A DNA stretch of 44,183 bases from Aneurinibacillus aneurinilyticus ATCC 12856 (GTDB lineage: Bacteria; Bacillota; Bacilli; Aneurinibacillales; Aneurinibacillaceae). Under the pieces are notes generated by a model that was not told where the DNA came from, ran no database searches, and saw only the letters and a list, made by a program, of their open reading frames with translations. Below, piece after piece: positions 1 to 7,717 of this stretch. Position 1 is the first letter of the stretch, and the number at the start of each line of letters is the position of its first letter. A program made the position numbers and the translations under genes. The stretch lies in the NCBI RefSeq assembly GCF_000466385.1, contig NZ_KE952738.1:1-44183 (forward strand), given 5' to 3'.

Positions 1-81
1 CATTGTTCTTCTGTATCCAGTTTTCAAGGTGCAACATATATCTTTTATTGTTTGTCGCTTAATTTAGTGGCGACATATACA
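1..81 (-). promoter_or_regulatory. Leader of an rRNA operon lying to the left
   Basis: Read on the minus strand, this stretch follows a strong promoter and carries CTTGAAAACTGGATAC (plus positions 13-28), a sequence typical of rRNA operon leaders and spacers in Bacillales. It has no open reading frame of note. I infer that the 16S rRNA gene begins just outside the window, on the left. An alternative is a 16S-23S spacer, but the promoter immediately upstream argues for a leader. Confidence 0.65.
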
Positions 82-110
82 AATATATCACTTTCTAAAA
101 AGATAAGCAA
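82..110 (-). promoter_or_regulatory. Strong sigma-A promoter of the rRNA operon
   Basis: On the minus strand there is a -35 box TTGCTT (105-110), a 17-base spacer and a -10 box TATATT (82-87). Upstream of the -35, positions 111-165 are rich in A and T tracts on the minus strand, as in an UP element. Downstream lies the rRNA-type leader. The stretch 111-250 holds no gene that I can support. Confidence 0.65.
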
Positions 111-250
111 GGATTTTTCTAAAGAGAATTTGAAGAAAATCTGAAGAACTTTTCCTTGTTTCCTTGACCTTCCTGCTCCCAGCCACGCTACATTGGTTGA
201 AATATGCAATGCAACTTATACAGGAAGTCATTACATATACAACGACAGCA

Positions 251-283
251 TATAAGAAGAGGCTCCGACAATAGTCGGAGCCT
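251..283 (-). terminator. Terminator of the SASP gene
   Basis: A perfect 10-bp stem (260-269 with 274-283, loop aata) lies 15 bases past the SASP stop codon on the minus strand. It is followed there by a T-rich run (CTTCTTATA), so it ends the monocistronic SASP transcript before the rRNA promoter. Confidence 0.75.
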
Positions 284-298
284 GGGATGATGCTTCAC

Positions 299-481
299 TT
301 ACTGCTTGTTCTGCTGTTGCTGTTGTGCAGCCTTCGCTTTAGACTGTTGGTTAGCCTGGCGAACAGCCTGAACATTTGTCTCGCTGCCAAACTCAGTGTC
401 AGCTCCCATCTGGGAAGCCGAAGCCTGGTTTTGCTGACGTACTTTGTTAATGTCAGTGCCTGCTTTAGAACGTTTAGCCAT
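299..481 (-). CDS. sspE: Gamma-type small acid-soluble spore protein
   Basis: The product is a 60-residue, Gln/Ala/Asn/Ser-rich protein without cysteine or tryptophan. It carries the gamma-SASP signature: a block NKVRQQN, then TEFGSETNVQAVRQ, then a Gln/Lys-rich tail. Gamma-type SASPs do not bind DNA; they are an amino-acid reserve in the spore core, degraded at germination. The B. subtilis protein has two such repeats and this one has a single repeat, as in several other Bacillales. I chose the ATG at 481, because GGGGGTGAG sits 5 bases upstream; a GTG three codons earlier overlaps that ribosome binding site. The gene is monocistronic with its own terminator. Confidence 0.85.
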   Translation of the reverse strand: MAKRSKAGTDINKVRQQNQASASQMGADTEFGSETNVQAVRQANQQSKAKAAQQQQQNKQ

Positions 482-511
482 GAATCTCACCCCCAGTCAT
501 TAAGGTGCTCT

Positions 512-540
512 TCATACGGATTTTTACGCAATCCTCATTC
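512..540 (-). promoter_or_regulatory. Candidate sigma-G promoter of the SASP gene
   Basis: On the minus strand GAATG (536-540) matches the sigma-G -35 consensus GHATR. After 17 bases comes CGTATGA (512-518), which matches CATWHTA at five of seven positions. It lies about 30 bases upstream of the SASP start and overlaps the 3' end of the GIY-YIG gene. Forespore control is expected for SASPs; the exact boxes are an inference. Confidence 0.4.
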
Positions 541-786
541 TTCCATCCGCCCGCTGACTAAACGTTCTTTTTGCTGCTTGGAATAACGCTTAATGGCATA
601 CTCCCGTTTTAAAGCGGCACTTTTGTCTGCTGCTTCCTCTATATATACAACTTCTACAGGAGTACGTCCACGTGTGTAACGTGCCCCTTTTCCTGCATTG
701 TGTTTTCTCACCCGTTCCTCTAGATTCGGCGTGCATCCGGTATATAAAGAGTTGTCAGCACAGCGCAATATGTAAACAAAATACAT
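535..786 (-). CDS. GIY-YIG domain protein, YazA/YhbQ (UPF0213) family
   Basis: This 83-residue protein is one GIY-YIG nuclease domain. The N-terminal strand pair reads FVYILRCADNSLYTG, giving the VYI...LYTG signature, followed by the R-x-x-x-H stretch (RVRKHN) and a conserved Glu in the LKREYAIKR helix near residue 62. Length and motifs fit the stand-alone YazA/YhbQ family, whose members are small nucleases implicated in DNA processing; the in vivo role is not settled. In B. subtilis yazA lies near other genes, so the location here is not informative. It starts at an ATG preceded by AGAAAGGA and is divergent from tldD. Confidence 0.85.
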   Translation of the reverse strand: MYFVYILRCADNSLYTGCTPNLEERVRKHNAGKGARYTRGRTPVEVVYIEEAADKSAALKREYAIKRYSKQQKERLVSGRMEE

Positions 787-828
787 AATTCTGATAAATC
801 CTTTCTGAATTTATGTATCCTAACTTAT

Positions 829-836
829 ATTATAAT
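829..836. promoter_or_regulatory. Overlapping divergent -10 elements
   Basis: The sequence here holds TATAAT on the plus strand (831-836) and TATAAT on the minus strand (829-834), placed to serve tldD and the GIY-YIG gene respectively. Neither has a good -35 box at the usual distance, so both promoters are tentative. Confidence 0.35.
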
Positions 837-873
837 CGTATAAAATGGAAAAAAAGGAAAGGAGAGATGCACA

Positions 874-2262
874 ATGCTTCATCCGGCAACAGTTGAACGA
901 GTGCTGCTGGCCGCTCTGTCTTACGGCGGGGATTTTGCCGAAGTGTTTGTTGAGAACAAAATCGAGCAAAACATCTCTATGGTCAAAGGCGAAGTGGAAA
1001 AAGCACGCTCCGGACAAGATTTCGGCATCGGTATACGCATTTTTCATGGAAGCGATTACCTCTACACGTATACCAGCAACGAAGACGAAGAACACCTCAT
1101 TAAAACCGCCCGCCTTCTCTCCCAGGCAGCTCAAAAAAGCGAGCATAGGAATAAAACGATTACGTTTCAGAAACGTTCCTTCGTGCCACGCCATCTCGCG
1201 CAAATCGATCCACGTGTCGTCTCTATCCATCAGAAACGGGATGTACTGGCCGAGTTGAACCACCATGCTATGGCATACCATACGGCCATCTCACAAGTAC
1301 GGACCCGCTACTTTGATGAAACACAGAAAGTGCTTATCGCCAATTCGGAAGGCGTATGGGCGGAAGATATACGCGTGCGCACCCGTACCTTCATAGAAGC
1401 TATCGCAACCGAAGGCAATCAAAAGCAACGAGGATATGTCGCTCCTGGCGCACAGAAAGGGTTTGAATTCTACAATGAACTCGATTTGCGTGCATTAGCC
1501 GAATCGGCGGCAGACACAGCAGTCCGTATGCTGGAGGCAAAGCCGTGTCCGGGTGGCAAAATGCCGGTTGTTATTGATAATGGATTCGGCGGCGTCATCT
1601 TCCACGAAGCCTGCGGACATGGAATGGAGGCCACAGCGGTGGCTAAAGGCAAAGGACCTTATGCTGGAAAATTAGGGCAAACAGTCGTCAGTGCCAAAAT
1701 CTCCGCAGTGGATGACGGTACAATTAACAATGAATGGGGCTCACTTAATATTGATGACGAGGGCACGCCAGCCAAACGCAACGTACTGATTAAAAAAGGC
1801 ATACTTAAAGGATATCTTGTCGATAAGCTGAATGGACGGCGCATGGGAATGGAATCTACCGGTTCGTCACGGCGCCAGTCATACCGGTTCGCTCCTACAT
1901 CTCGCATGACTAATACGTATATTCTAGGTGGTGCCGATAAGCTTGAGGACATGATTGCCACTACCGAGTACGGATTGTACGCTAAAACGATGGGTGGCGG
2001 CAGCGTAAATACGACGACCGGTGATTTTAACTTCGCCGTACTGGAAGGGTACATGATCGAGAATGGTAAGCTTACTTACCCGGTTAAAGGGGCTACCCTA
2101 ATCGGAAATGGACGGCAAACAATGTACGATGTTGACATGGTGGGCAATAACTTCTTACCAGGGCAAGGAATGTGCGGTTCAATCAGCGGATCAATTCCGG
2201 TTAACGTCGGTCAGCCTGCGCTGCGCGTATCACAATTGACGGTTGGGGGGAGCGGCCAATGA
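874..2262 (+). CDS. tldD: TldD metalloprotease subunit
   Basis: The product is a 462-residue TldD/PmbA-family zinc protease. The HExxxH motif is present as HEACGHGMEAT (residues 244-254), and a Cys in the GMCGS segment (residue 434) corresponds to the third zinc ligand of E. coli TldD. In known systems TldD and TldE (PmbA) form a heterodimer that degrades unfolded peptides and trims the leader of certain modified peptides. Here pmbA follows with a 4-base ATGA overlap, so the two are translationally coupled. The start is the ATG at 874 with GGAAAGGAG upstream. No RiPP precursor or modification gene lies nearby, so a housekeeping peptidase role is more likely than peptide antibiotic maturation. 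Confidence 0.95.
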   Translation: MLHPATVERVLLAALSYGGDFAEVFVENKIEQNISMVKGEVEKARSGQDFGIGIRIFHGSDYLYTYTSNEDEEHLIKTARLLSQAAQKSEHRNKTITFQKRSFVPRHLAQIDPRVVSIHQKRDVLAELNHHAMAYHTAISQVRTRYFDETQKVLIANSEGVWAEDIRVRTRTFIEAIATEGNQKQRGYVAPGAQKGFEFYNELDLRALAESAADTAVRMLEAKPCPGGKMPVVIDNGFGGVIFHEACGHGMEATAVAKGKGPYAGKLGQTVVSAKISAVDDGTINNEWGSLNIDDEGTPAKRNVLIKKGILKGYLVDKLNGRRMGMESTGSSRRQSYRFAPTSRMTNTYILGGADKLEDMIATTEYGLYAKTMGGGSVNTTTGDFNFAVLEGYMIENGKLTYPVKGATLIGNGRQTMYDVDMVGNNFLPGQGMCGSISGSIPVNVGQPALRVSQLTVGGSGQ

Positions 2263-3560
2263 TTCAACAATTATTCGAACTTGCCGAAAAAAAGCGAATT
2301 GCTGAACTGGAGGTACTGACCAACCAATCCTCGAACTTCAGCGTCCAGGCATATGAAGGAAAAATCGAATCATACAAAAAAACCAATACGGCCGGGCTCG
2401 GCGTTCGTGGCACATATCAGGCCGGTACCGGCTATGCCTATACGGAACGACTCCGTCCCCCTGAATTCGAAACCCTGCTGGATATGGTAAAGGATAACGC
2501 CTCCTTAATGAAAGAGAAAGAACCGATGTTTCAGAAGAAAGAGGTAGGAAACTGGCATGACAGTCAGCCTGACCTTACGGAAAAGGAAAAAATTACGCTT
2601 GCCCTCGAGCTTGAATCACAGGCACGGCTCGCTGAAGAAGTGTCCGACGTAAGCTACGCGATGATAAGTTCGGGGGAAAGCACACGCCAAATCGCCAATA
2701 CACACGGATTAAATAAAATATACCGTTCCAATTACAGTATGGCGTACTTGTCCGTTATCGTAAAACGCGGTGAAGAAGTGGAGACGGATAGCGCATATTA
2801 TATAGGAGATTTAAGTAAGCTAGACCGCGTCAAACTAATTGATGAAGCTGTAGGCAAAGCCCGTCGCAAGCTGGGCGGCAAACCAATGCCTGTAGGGCGG
2901 TACCAGGCCGTGCTGGACCGCCGGGTCGTCTGCTCGTTGCTCGGCGTCTATAGCGGGATATTCTCGGCGCGGAATGTTCTGCAAGGAACCTCTCGCCTCG
3001 AAGGACAGCTCGGCGAGAAACTATTTGGGTCGCTCGACTTACTGGACGATCCGCTTTCCGGGCATGAACGCATTCTATTCGACGATGAGGGCATGGATAC
3101 ATCTACACGCTATCTGGTGCGAGACGGTGTTGTAGAGAGCTATCTTCATAGCCTTCAGACCGCAGCAGAGATGAGGCAGGCCCCCACCGGTCATGGCATT
3201 CGCAGCTACAAGGGAACAGTGCAAATCGCACCCCATCGTCTGCAAATACCGAATGGCACAACCGGGCTAAATAACCTGTTTACCGAAATAACGAACGGAA
3301 TTTATATCACAGATGTACAAGGGCTTCATTCCGGTACAAATACAGTCTCCGGTGATTTCTCGCTTGCAGCCCAGGGCTTTCGTATCGAGAACGGGCAAAT
3401 TACCTCACCGGTAAAAGAAATCACTATTGCACATAACTTCTTTGATATGTTCACACAACCGATTAAGAAAGCGGACGATTTTGATTTCTCAATGCCTGGC
3501 GGACATAGCCAATACGGGGCACCTTCCATCCTGTTCGAGACGATAGCGGTATCAAGCTGA
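2259..3560 (+). CDS. pmbA: PmbA/TldE, non-catalytic partner of TldD
   Basis: This 433-residue protein shares the TldD fold but has no HExxxH motif, as expected for the TldE/PmbA subunit. The N-terminal segment (SYKKTNTAGLGVRG) and C-terminal segment (GTNTVSGDFSLAAQGFRIENG) are characteristic of the family. It is expected to form the substrate chamber with TldD. It overlaps tldD by 4 bases and ends just before a strong bidirectional terminator, so tldD-pmbA is a complete two-gene operon. Confidence 0.93.
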   Translation: MIQQLFELAEKKRIAELEVLTNQSSNFSVQAYEGKIESYKKTNTAGLGVRGTYQAGTGYAYTERLRPPEFETLLDMVKDNASLMKEKEPMFQKKEVGNWHDSQPDLTEKEKITLALELESQARLAEEVSDVSYAMISSGESTRQIANTHGLNKIYRSNYSMAYLSVIVKRGEEVETDSAYYIGDLSKLDRVKLIDEAVGKARRKLGGKPMPVGRYQAVLDRRVVCSLLGVYSGIFSARNVLQGTSRLEGQLGEKLFGSLDLLDDPLSGHERILFDDEGMDTSTRYLVRDGVVESYLHSLQTAAEMRQAPTGHGIRSYKGTVQIAPHRLQIPNGTTGLNNLFTEITNGIYITDVQGLHSGTNTVSGDFSLAAQGFRIENGQITSPVKEITIAHNFFDMFTQPIKKADDFDFSMPGGHSQYGAPSILFETIAVSS

Positions 3561-3573
3561 CACCGCAACAGTA

Positions 3574-3607
3574 CAAACCCTCCTGACTTTAGTATCAGGA
3601 GGGTTTG
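3574..3607. terminator. Bidirectional terminator between pmbA and the lipoprotein gene
   Basis: A perfect 13-bp inverted repeat (3574-3586 with 3595-3607, 8-base loop) separates the convergent genes. On the plus strand it runs into TTTGTTT. The stop codon of the minus-strand lipoprotein gene (3595-3597) lies inside the stem. Confidence 0.85.
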
Positions 3608-4293
3608 TTTGCCTGCTCTCCGGTTGAATCATCCTGCGTTGCCGGTGGATGTTCAACTGGTGCGGGATCTGTCTGGGTATTTTTTAGCTTCCATCCCAGT
3701 TCTGTCTTCTCTACGGTAATCGTTTTAAGAAAGTCCTGGCTAGTAACATTGCTAGAGCGTGTAATGAGTACCTCTACAATCGCTTGCTTATCGTCTTTTT
3801 GCTTTAACATAATCTGCTTTACTTTATCGGTTGGAAAAACAATCGGTTCTTTCGCTGCCCATGTGTCCTGAAGACGGCGCGTCTCTATGTCAATGTATTC
3901 CTGTGTGGCATGCGGTGCTAAAGCACGCTGGAATTGAGTCAATGCTGCCTTCCTAAACTTATCTCCATTCGCTCCATTTATTAGCGGTATGCTCGCTTCA
4001 TATGTGCCACGAAGTGCTGCACGGGATTCCTGTTCCATTAAATAAGCCAGTTGGGGCAGCGTTTGCTCGTCCACCTCTGCACTTTTCAAGCGCTCAATCT
4101 GCTGCTCAAGTTTCGCCTTCTCTTCGTTCACCTGTTTGGTTTGCTGGCGACTGTCACTCAATTGTTTTTTTACATTATCGAGTTCGATTTTCAACGCCTG
4201 GTTTTCACGTTCAATTACTTTTGTATTACATCCGGTTAATACACTTAACGACGCAAATAAAACAATTGCGCCTAATTTCACTTTTCTTTTCAT
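3595..4293 (-). CDS. Putative lipoprotein with coiled coil, function unknown
   Basis: I do not recognise the family. The 232-residue product begins with a lipoprotein signal peptide (KR-rich start, hydrophobic core, lipobox LTGC with Cys at residue 22), so it should be anchored on the outer face of the membrane. Residues 28-72 are charged and heptad-like (many Lys, Glu, Gln) and likely form a coiled coil. Residues 75-205 form a globular part with mixed alpha/beta character. The tail is rich in Pro, Thr and Gln. AGGAG lies 10 bases before the ATG. It could be a cell-surface stress or sporulation lipoprotein, but nothing in the sequence fixes a role. Confidence 0.75.
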   Translation of the reverse strand: MKRKVKLGAIVLFASLSVLTGCNTKVIERENQALKIELDNVKKQLSDSRQQTKQVNEEKAKLEQQIERLKSAEVDEQTLPQLAYLMEQESRAALRGTYEASIPLINGANGDKFRKAALTQFQRALAPHATQEYIDIETRRLQDTWAAKEPIVFPTDKVKQIMLKQKDDKQAIVEVLITRSSNVTSQDFLKTITVEKTELGWKLKNTQTDPAPVEHPPATQDDSTGEQANKPS

Positions 4294-4307
4294 CTACGTC
4301 AAACTCC

Positions 4308-4412
4308 TTATTCCCGAACGATGCCAGTACGCCACCTGCTCATTACCGTACCTTCGGCTCCTTGGGGTTGAATCTGCTCTGCTTTATGTAAAAACGTATA
4401 GTCGGGCTGCAT
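4308..4412 (-). CDS. Candidate small protein upstream of the lipoprotein gene
   Basis: A 34-codon frame starts at an ATG with GGGAG 10 bases upstream and stops 15 bases before the lipoprotein start codon. A TACAAT box lies about 35 bases upstream of the ATG. The peptide is hydrophilic, begins MQPDYTFLHK and ends in a basic Arg-rich segment, without a membrane helix or known motif. The frame stays open further upstream into the previous gene, but those extra codons are probably not used. It may be a real small gene, a leader peptide, or chance. Confidence 0.3.
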   Translation of the reverse strand: MQPDYTFLHKAEQIQPQGAEGTVMSRWRTGIVRE

Positions 4413-4491
4413 ATAAAGAATACTCCCAGCTTTTGCCCGCATATCTGTAACATTCTCTATTGTAACAGGAATAAAGAAAATTTGGGAATAA

Positions 4492-4519
4492 AAAAAGAGA
4501 ATCGATCGATTCTCTTTTT
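4492..4519 (-). terminator. Terminator of the binding-protein gene
   Basis: A 12-bp perfect stem with a 4-base loop (4492-4503 and 4508-4519) begins 9 bases past the stop codon of the solute-binding protein. The sequence is palindromic with T runs on both sides, so it can work in either direction. Confidence 0.8.
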
Positions 4520-4527
4520 CTTCCATC

Positions 4528-5331
4528 TTACTTCTGAGAGAAATACTTCTTATAGATTTCATCGTACGTGCCGTTTTCCTTAATCTTTTTCAATGCATCA
4601 TTCACCTGTTTTACCATCTCATCGTTACCCTTCTGCATCAAGATGCCGTATGATTCCTTCGGGATGGTTGGATCATCCAATGTGACAAAGCCCGGTTTCG
4701 ATACTTTGGCCATCTGCTCCATCATCGGTACGTTATCACCGATGACTACATCAACCCGCTTGTTATACAGCTCATCCATAGCAGACGGCAGATCTTCGAA
4801 CTGGAATATGTCTTTGCTTCCTTTGCCCAGGATCTTTTCCGCCAGAAGCGCACCGGTTGTGGACAGCTGTACAGCTACCTTCTTGCCTTTAATATCCTGT
4901 ATCGTCTTTATTTGAGAACCTTTAGGTACCATAATTAACTGCTTTGCATCAAAATACGGATCAGAGAATGCATATGATTGCTGGCGCTTCTTGTCGATCG
5001 TAATCGCTGCGATAGCCACCTGAGCTTTCCCGTTCTTCACCTGCTCCAGCGCACCATCGAATCCCGTATCCTGTACTTCGACCTGCCAGCCGAGCTCTTT
5101 TCCGATTGCATTAATAATATCGATATCAAAGCCCTCGGGTTTTCCCTGCGCACTCATATATTCAAATGGACGAAACTGCGCATGTGTTACTGCTAGAATT
5201 TTTTTATCGGCTTTCGTATCGCTTTTCCCATCGGTTTTTGTTGTAGTTTCCGCTTTGTTGCCGCAAGCGGCAGCCATAAGCCCCATCACAACAATAAGAA
5301 ATAGTATCCCTGCCTTTTTCCACGTTGTCAT
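4528..5331 (-). CDS. Amino-acid ABC transporter solute-binding lipoprotein (orphan)
   Basis: This 267-residue protein has a lipoprotein signal peptide (lipobox AAAC, Cys at residue 23), a Lys/Thr/Asp-rich linker, and a family 3 periplasmic-binding domain. Recognisable segments are FRPFEYMSAQGKPEGFDIDI near the start of the domain, DGALEQVKNGKAQVAIA, and the C-terminal YDEIYKKYF. Such proteins capture polar or basic amino acids (ArtP, GlnH and FliY-like) for an ABC importer. No permease or ATPase gene adjoins it and it has its own terminator, so it must share a transporter encoded elsewhere. Substrate cannot be told. The start ATG has AGGGGAAG upstream. Its promoter carries a perfect inverted repeat. 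Confidence 0.9.
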   Translation of the reverse strand: MTTWKKAGILFLIVVMGLMAAACGNKAETTTKTDGKSDTKADKKILAVTHAQFRPFEYMSAQGKPEGFDIDIINAIGKELGWQVEVQDTGFDGALEQVKNGKAQVAIAAITIDKKRQQSYAFSDPYFDAKQLIMVPKGSQIKTIQDIKGKKVAVQLSTTGALLAEKILGKGSKDIFQFEDLPSAMDELYNKRVDVVIGDNVPMMEQMAKVSKPGFVTLDDPTIPKESYGILMQKGNDEMVKQVNDALKKIKENGTYDEIYKKYFSQK

Positions 5332-5349
5332 CTTATGCTTCCCCTTTTA

Positions 5350-5403
5350 GTATAATTATTAATTTATGTTGATAATTATACACATCACTTCAAAGGAAGA
5401 CAA
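5350..5403 (-). promoter_or_regulatory. Promoter with operator-like inverted repeat for the orphan binding protein
   Basis: On the minus strand there is TTGTCT (5398-5403), a 17-base spacer and TATAAT (5375-5380). A perfect 10-bp inverted repeat (GTATAATTAT at 5350-5359, ATAATTATAC at 5372-5381, 12-base spacer) covers the -10 box and the start point. The position suits a repressor site; the regulator is unknown. An AT-rich hairpin in the untranslated leader is the alternative. Confidence 0.5.
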
Positions 5404-5425
5404 TAAAATATTTTGTCAATCATTT

Positions 5426-6655
5426 TTATTTTTTCTGACTTTCCTGTGATAGTACATTTCTTTCGCCATTCTGAACAAGAGCAATCTCCTTAATATTTTT
5501 TTTATCAAGCAGTATATCTAGCTGTGATGGGCCAAGATTGTAAAAAATATATTTTCCATTATACAATTCGTACGGCTGCCGGATCGGGCTACGGTGCCCA
5601 ATAACCATATCTACCCCTGCATCAAGCAAATCATGTGCTAGATCTTTCTGGTACTGTTCGGGAGCTGTCTGATCTTCTTTGCCCCAATACATAGTCAAAA
5701 TCAATACATCAACCTGCTGCTTAGCCCGCTGGATATCATCGAAGATATGCTTACCATATGCATCGGCTACTCCAACTTGCTCGCCTTCCGCTTTCCACTC
5801 AACTGCTGGTACAACACGAGTGTAGGACATCACTCCGTATTTCATTCCATTTTTTTCGAAAATTTGTGGCTGAAATACGTGCTCAGCTGAACCGTAACCA
5901 ACCACTTTTACATGGTGCTGGTTAAGTAGCTCGATTTCTTTGGCAATGCCTGTCCGGCTTTGTCCTTTTAAAATATCAACATTAGCTATGTCAAGACCCG
6001 TCGGCGCTTTTCCGGCTGCTTCCTTAACCCACTCAGGCACTCCTTGTCCGACTTGAAACTGCGACACGGGAAACAGCTGGAAGTCAGCCGGTGTAAACGA
6101 ATTTACTCCGCCGGTATGGTACGGACGATCCCCGTATACAGCTAAGCGAAAGTCAGCCTGCCTTGGTTCCTCCTTTTTTTGTTCCGGGGCGACTACCTGC
6201 TTTGGAATCGGTGGTTTGTTGGCATGCGCTCCTGTAAGAAGTTCGCTGACTTTTTGCTCCCCTCCCGTGGGCTGCTGCTTCATCATCTCTTCAACAGGTA
6301 CAGGGCCGTCCGCCGTTCGTGCGGTGCTCTCACTCTGAAATGCTGCGTACCCTTTGTAGCCGCCATAGCTAAGTGCTGCCAGCAAAGCTCCCCAGATAAC
6401 TGCACGCACTGCTTTCTGCGCTCGGCCCACCGGACGTGCCAAATCGTTATAGGCGAGAATTGCATTGGCATCCATCTGATAAAAAGTAAGCAATGTTTCT
6501 ACTTCTTCTACTGTAATCGGGCTGATTCCCTGTTCGATACGCTTCATCCGTTGTTGGGAAATTCCCGTTTTTTCTTCGATTTCTTTGAGGGTGACCTTGC
6601 TGTCTAGCCGGTACTCCCGCAACTTTTTAGTTAACCCGTAGAATTCCAGGTTCAT
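5426..6655 (-). CDS. Membrane protein: XRE-type HTH, one TM helix, CapA-like domain
   Basis: The 409-residue product has three parts. Residues 7-58 form an XRE-type helix-turn-helix (LKEIEEKTGISQQRMKRIEQG). Residues 83-104 form one membrane helix preceded by basic residues, so the HTH should be cytoplasmic. After a Pro/Glu/Lys-rich linker, residues 168-390 resemble the CapA (PGA_cap) metallophosphatase-like family in an extracellular position: YGD near 174, GVDMVIGH and YELYNGKYIFYNLG near 347-375. Key CapA ligands look lost: the usual ANNH reads ANVD, HWG reads YWG, and GHHPH reads GHRSP. The layout recalls RodZ. I chose the ATG at 6655, with GGGGGAGA upstream; the frame is open 36 codons further. 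Function is unknown: a surface-polymer sensor or scaffold is one guess. Confidence 0.75.
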   Translation of the reverse strand: MNLEFYGLTKKLREYRLDSKVTLKEIEEKTGISQQRMKRIEQGISPITVEEVETLLTFYQMDANAILAYNDLARPVGRAQKAVRAVIWGALLAALSYGGYKGYAAFQSESTARTADGPVPVEEMMKQQPTGGEQKVSELLTGAHANKPPIPKQVVAPEQKKEEPRQADFRLAVYGDRPYHTGGVNSFTPADFQLFPVSQFQVGQGVPEWVKEAAGKAPTGLDIANVDILKGQSRTGIAKEIELLNQHHVKVVGYGSAEHVFQPQIFEKNGMKYGVMSYTRVVPAVEWKAEGEQVGVADAYGKHIFDDIQRAKQQVDVLILTMYWGKEDQTAPEQYQKDLAHDLLDAGVDMVIGHRSPIRQPYELYNGKYIFYNLGPSQLDILLDKKNIKEIALVQNGERNVLSQESQKK

Positions 6656-6730
6656 CGTGTTCTCCCCCATCTCTGGCCTCTTCTCTCCTATTTTTACACA
6701 ATCGGCCAACCTCTGCCAGACAAAAGCATA

Positions 6731-6756
6731 AAAAATAGCCCGGAGCCATTCCGGGC
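6731..6756 (-). terminator. Terminator of the desaturase gene
   Basis: A 7-bp G+C-rich stem (6738-6744 with 6750-6756, 5-base loop) is followed on the minus strand by TATTTTTTATG. It separates the desaturase transcript from the HTH-CapA-like gene, which therefore probably has its own promoter or depends on readthrough. Confidence 0.85.
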
Positions 6757-6769
6757 GTAGCATTCATCG

Positions 6770-7669
6770 TTAGGATCGTGCTTTGGCAGCGCGCAGACGG
6801 GCGCACACTCTTTTTAATCGATCATAATGCTTTAGCACGCGCTGTCTCGCTGCTTCAGCTTCCGGCATGCTTGGACGCATATGCTGGATATGCCAGTAGT
6901 CTACAAGCACATCGAACACTTGATCAAAATATTCAACCGGGCCATACGACGCTTCGCGAGCAATTACATTCATACGTTCATCATAATCTGGTATGACAGC
7001 ACCCGGCATCGTAAATTTAATCATCACATCGGCGATATGGTATATATAATTCTCATCCACTTCCAGATGCGCTTTCACCGCATCCCGATAAAAAGCGTAA
7101 TGCAGAACTTCATCTTTGGAAAGACGGCGCAAAAGAGTTGCCAAATCCGGATCTTTCTCCCTTGCAACTCGAGCTACATTGTTATAGAACACCATCGTCG
7201 CCAATTCCTGCAGCGTAGTATATGCCAGCGTTTCCAACGGTGTAGTAAAATTACCCACCCAGCCATGCTCTACTGTTTCTTTGCGCAGTTCATGCAAACG
7301 ATGCGGATCAACGTTACGCGTAAGCAATAAATAAGTTTCAAGCAAACTTGAATGCTGATCTTCTTCAGCAGTCCATGTATGAATAAAATCATGCATTACA
7401 GAGAACGATCCTCTAAATGTGTCATTTAAATAACTGGTGAACCATGGTAAGTTTACTTCTGTCAATAGCGCCGTTTCTACAGCAATGCGAAGACTGTCCG
7501 GCAAATTGCCCTGATCAGGCTCATATGGAACACGACGAAAATCTTGCCCTTTATCCCAAGGCAAAAATTCGTGGTAACTCCAGTCAATTTTACGGGAACG
7601 CTCTAAATGAATTTCGTACAGTTCTTTAAACTTCTTCTCCAAACGATGATCTAAATGGCATGATAACAA
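6770..7669 (-). CDS. Acyl-ACP desaturase, ferritin-like di-iron (FA_desaturase_2 family)
   Basis: The 299-residue protein is a soluble stearoyl-ACP-desaturase-type enzyme. The di-iron ligands are visible in four helices: Glu71 (LLTEVNLP), Glu103 and His106 (AEEDQH), Glu155 (LQELATM) and Glu187 and His190 (DEVLH). It lacks membrane segments, unlike the Des-type acyl-lipid desaturase of B. subtilis. The family inserts a double bond into acyl-ACP using O2 and reduced ferredoxin; it is best known from plants and Actinobacteria and is less usual in Firmicutes. The start is a TTG, since GAGG lies 7 bases upstream. No ferredoxin gene is adjacent. The gene is monocistronic, with a palindrome at its promoter. 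Regiospecificity cannot be read from the sequence. Confidence 0.9.
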   Translation of the reverse strand: MLSCHLDHRLEKKFKELYEIHLERSRKIDWSYHEFLPWDKGQDFRRVPYEPDQGNLPDSLRIAVETALLTEVNLPWFTSYLNDTFRGSFSVMHDFIHTWTAEEDQHSSLLETYLLLTRNVDPHRLHELRKETVEHGWVGNFTTPLETLAYTTLQELATMVFYNNVARVAREKDPDLATLLRRLSKDEVLHYAFYRDAVKAHLEVDENYIYHIADVMIKFTMPGAVIPDYDERMNVIAREASYGPVEYFDQVFDVLVDYWHIQHMRPSMPEAEAARQRVLKHYDRLKRVCARLRAAKARS

Positions 7670-7717
7670 AGTGAATCCTCTTTTCCCCTCACGGTTGTTC
7701 TTTTACATTGTTCCACT

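Noticed and set aside
820-1281. Long open frame on the minus strand inside tldD (153 codons)
   Set aside because: It lies opposite a well-supported gene, has no family resemblance and no ribosome binding site.
874-3560. tldD-pmbA as part of a modified-peptide (microcin-like) cluster
   Set aside because: No precursor peptide, modification enzyme or exporter is nearby; the pair is common as a housekeeping protease.
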